From: Acidobacteriota bacterium
Lineage (GTDB): Bacteria > Acidobacteriota > Terriglobia > Terriglobales > Acidobacteriaceae
NCBI GenBank assembly: GCA_021810735.1
Contig: JAJZIF010000183.1
Span: 1 to 7,407, forward strand
Length of the DNA stretch: 7,407 nucleotides
Direction of reading: 5' to 3'
A program made the translations under genes and the position numbers. Under the pieces are notes generated by a model. The model worked only from the letters and a program-made list of their open reading frames with translations. It searched no databases and had not been told where the DNA came from. This document shows positions 5,355 to 7,407 of this stretch, piece after piece. Within the stretch, counting starts at the first letter, position 1, and every line of letters starts with the position of its first letter.

Positions 5355-6844
5355 AGCGGATCGCCATCATTGGCGGAGGTATTGCCGGACTTTCGGCCGC
5401 CTATGAACTCGCGCTCCAGCAGCACGCGGGAGCGCCCATTGAGTTTGTTCTTTTCGACGCTGCTTCTCGCTTAGGTGGGATTGTGGAGACCGTACGGCGC
5501 GACGGTTTCGTCATCGAATGCGGACCCGATAGCTGGGTGACGGAAAAACCCTGGGCGCGCGATTTGGCGCTGGAGCTTGGGTTGGAGAGCGAGCTGGTTC
5601 CTTCCCGCGATGACAGGCGCAAAACATATCTTGTCCAAGGCCGTGCGCTGACTGCGATGCCGGACGGCATGCGCATGATGGTGCCGGCGCAGTGGGCCGG
5701 CGTGTTGAATTCGCCGCTGTTCATCTGGCAGGCGAAGCTCGCATACCTGCGCGAGCCGAAGCTGGCGGAACAGTTGAAAACAAGCGCGATCGATGCCGCT
5801 GGCTCCTCCCGCGATGAATCGGTGCGAGATTTCGTCTTTCGGCACTTTGGCGCGGAGGTTGCGGACACGATTGCAGCGCCGCTGCTGGCCGGCGTGTTTG
5901 GCGGAGACATCGCAATGTTGAGCGCGCGTGCTGTGCTCCCAGCCTTCGTTGCGTTGGAACGAGACTATGGAAGTTTGGTGCTCGGCCTGCAGCAGCGCAG
6001 GCAGGCTGGGGATGAGCCCGCGGCGATTTTCACTACCCTGCGCCACGGACTGGCAGGACTCGTCGAGGGAATGGAATCCCATATTCCCGCGAGCAGCATT
6101 CAGAGTGGAATTGTCGTGGCGTCCATCGATCGGACCGGCGAGGGATGGGTGGTTCATCGAGCATCCGTGCCGGGAGTATCTCATCCCGCGTCGCAAACAT
6201 TCGATGCTGTTCTGGTGGCAACTCCTGCCAAAACTACGGCGCAACTGTTCGGGGCAATCGACGAACGCATCGAGGAACTGCTGCCGCAGCAGTCATCCTC
6301 CGCCATTGTTGTGGCGCTGGCCTTTTCTGCTGACCGGGCCTCGGCCATGCGCATTCCTCGTGGATTCGGATTTCTGGTTCCACAAATCGCGGCGCAGTAT
6401 GGACCGTCCCGGCCCATTTCGAACGACGACGTGGAAGCCATCGCCCAGAGTGCGCTGCTCGCATGCACATTTGTCGATCAAAAATTTCCGCAGCGCGCGC
6501 CGAAGGACGCTGTGTTACTGCGCGCATTCTTTGGCGGTCCCACCGTCGCGCCATTGTTAGAGGTGAGCGACGCCACGCTGCTCCGGCTGGCCCAGACTAC
6601 TCTCGGGCGCATTGTTGGCAAGCTGCCGGAACCCTCGATCGCGCTGGTTCGACGCTGGCCGGACTCTCTCCCGCTCTATTCGGTTGGCCATTTGGATCGT
6701 ATGGCGGAGTTGGATGCTCGCATTTCCCGGCTTCCACACATGCGTCTCATCGGCAACGCCTATCGCGGTGTGGGATTGCCCGATCTGATTCACTCGGGAA
6801 GAACCGCCGCTCGTGAACTGATGGCCAGCTTGACCGGCGCTTGA
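5351..6844 (+). CDS. hemY: Protoporphyrinogen/coproporphyrinogen III oxidase (HemY/CgoX type)
   Basis: This 497-residue FAD flavoprotein is an oxygen-dependent six-electron oxidase of porphyrinogens, normally soluble or peripherally membrane-bound. It opens with the Rossmann FAD motif IIGGGIAGLSAAYEL (6-20), followed by FDAASRLGG (35-43) with acidic D36 at the end of the second strand, and ECGPDSW (56-62). Mid-protein APLLAGVFGGD (176-186) and LSARAVLPAF (190-199) match the family. The C-terminal FAD signature is LIGNAYRGVGLPDLIHSG (466-483). Between GFLVP and LACTF, where relatives have about 8-10 residues, there are 25 (345-369). The ATG overlaps the hemH stop (ATGA) and has no good ribosome site close by, so translation probably depends on coupling to hemH. 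HemE-HemH-HemY is the B. subtilis gene order. Whether the substrate is coproporphyrinogen or protoporphyrinogen cannot be read directly. Confidence 0.95.
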   Translation: MKRIAIIGGGIAGLSAAYELALQQHAGAPIEFVLFDAASRLGGIVETVRRDGFVIECGPDSWVTEKPWARDLALELGLESELVPSRDDRRKTYLVQGRALTAMPDGMRMMVPAQWAGVLNSPLFIWQAKLAYLREPKLAEQLKTSAIDAAGSSRDESVRDFVFRHFGAEVADTIAAPLLAGVFGGDIAMLSARAVLPAFVALERDYGSLVLGLQQRRQAGDEPAAIFTTLRHGLAGLVEGMESHIPASSIQSGIVVASIDRTGEGWVVHRASVPGVSHPASQTFDAVLVATPAKTTAQLFGAIDERIEELLPQQSSSAIVVALAFSADRASAMRIPRGFGFLVPQIAAQYGPSRPISNDDVEAIAQSALLACTFVDQKFPQRAPKDAVLLRAFFGGPTVAPLLEVSDATLLRLAQTTLGRIVGKLPEPSIALVRRWPDSLPLYSVGHLDRMAELDARISRLPHMRLIGNAYRGVGLPDLIHSGRTAARELMASLTGA

Positions 6845-6877
6845 CGGATCCGCATCCGGCCAACCACATTTCCAGTG
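6845..6877. other. Convergent gap with a weak hairpin
   Basis: Only 33 bases separate the hemY stop from the stop of the oppositely oriented permease gene. CGGAT (6845-6849) can pair with ATCCG (6854-6858) around a CCGC loop. The stem is just 5 bp and no T-run follows on either strand, so it is a poor intrinsic terminator. Termination may be Rho-dependent or lie inside the neighbouring gene. Confidence 0.3.
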
Positions 6878-7407
6878 CTACTCATATTTCAGGGATTCCA
6901 CGGGATCCATTTGCGCGGCGCGGGTGGCCGGCAAGGTCCCAAACAAGACTCCTACCATCATCGCGGTGCCCAGAGAAATCACCACCGACCACGGTGAAAT
7001 GGGGATGGTGAAGGCGGGGAGCAGAAAACGCACAGAGAGCGGAAGGGCAAGCCCAAGCAACGTACCGACGATGCCTCCGCTGAGCGAGATGAGAATCGCT
7101 TCGGCAAGGAACTGCAATTGAATTTCGCGGTACGTGGCGCCCACAGCTTTTCGGATGCCGATTTCGCGAATGCGCGATCGCACCGTCGCCAGCATGATGT
7201 TCATAATGCCCACTCCGCTGACGGCGAGCGTGACAGCGGAAACGAGCAGCAGCACAAGCGTCATAATGTCCGCGATGTGTGCGGCAGTATCCACGAGGGC
7301 CGTGTATTCGACCACGTCATACACCGAGCCGGGCCGGTGCTTCGACTGGATGACTTTGGCAATTTCATTCCGCGCCCGCGGCGTGTCGCTGAAATTTTGA
7401 ACGGAAA
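6878..7407 (-). CDS. MacB/FtsX-family ABC transporter permease, C-terminal part (5' end outside window)
   Basis: This is the C-terminal 175 residues of an inner-membrane permease of the MacB/DevC/LolC type. Such proteins work with an ABC ATPase, and often a membrane-fusion protein, to export peptides, drugs or lipoproteins. The frame is open from the right edge, beginning with an extracytoplasmic-domain end (ARNEIAKVIQSKHRPGSVYDV). Three hydrophobic segments follow at about 48-72, 103-125 and 139-158. Between the first two is the family's conserved cytoplasmic stretch RSRIREIGIRKAVGAT with QFLAEA after it. The ending, ATRAAQMDPVESLKYE, is typical. A GTG at 7324 could be read as a start but lies mid-domain, so the real start is beyond the window. 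Its cargo cannot be told from this part. It is convergent with hemY and probably unrelated to haem synthesis. Confidence 0.93.
   Translation of the reverse strand, partial: SVQNFSDTPRARNEIAKVIQSKHRPGSVYDVVEYTALVDTAAHIADIMTLVLLLVSAVTLAVSGVGIMNIMLATVRSRIREIGIRKAVGATYREIQLQFLAEAILISLSGGIVGTLLGLALPLSVRFLLPAFTIPISPWSVVISLGTAMMVGVLFGTLPATRAAQMDPVESLKYE

Noticed and set aside
6845..6858. Intrinsic terminator after hemY
   Set aside because: The stem is only 5 bp and no T-tract follows in either direction.

Overview
The window is an ordinary-looking piece of bacterial chromosome at fairly high GC, about 60% by eye. It is densely coded, with overlapping or nearly touching genes and no sign of phage, IS elements, CRISPR, tRNA or rRNA. 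The gene content and protein style suggest Acidobacteriota (Terriglobia-like): a MacB/FtsX-type permease ending, a ferrochelatase opening with an AHGSP motif, and hemE-hemH-hemY in that order. This placement is an inference from recognition of families, not from a search.

Left half (1-2930, minus strand): a lutABC-type operon for L-lactate oxidation to pyruvate, read right to left. lutA encodes a two-CCG-domain protein. lutB encodes an iron-sulfur ferredoxin-type protein with a LUD domain. lutC encodes a LUD-domain protein and runs off the left edge with only its extreme C-terminus missing. lutA and lutB are 2 bp apart, and lutB and lutC overlap by 8 bp, so they are almost certainly one transcript.

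Middle (2931-3105): a 175-bp gap between the divergent lut and hem operons. It must hold both promoters. I see no strong sigma-70 boxes, only an imperfect 16-bp palindrome and a 10-bp-period hexamer repeat that could be operator material.

Right half (3106-6844, plus strand): hemE, hemH and hemY, joined by 4-bp stop/start overlaps (TTGA and ATGA). HemE makes coproporphyrinogen III. If the downstream enzymes are of the coproporphyrin-dependent type, HemY (CgoX) oxidises it to coproporphyrin III and HemH (CpfC) inserts iron, so the operon would encode three consecutive steps. Two peculiarities stand out: an approximately 45-residue low-complexity insertion in the ferrochelatase just after its catalytic His motif, and an approximately 15-17-residue insertion in HemY.

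Right end (6878-7407, minus strand): the C-terminal part of a MacB/FtsX-family ABC transporter permease, convergent with hemY and cut by the window edge.

I found no convincing undescribed system. The items worth a second look are the two enzyme insertions, the His in place of the Bacillus CpfC Tyr13 ligand, and the shared regulatory gap.
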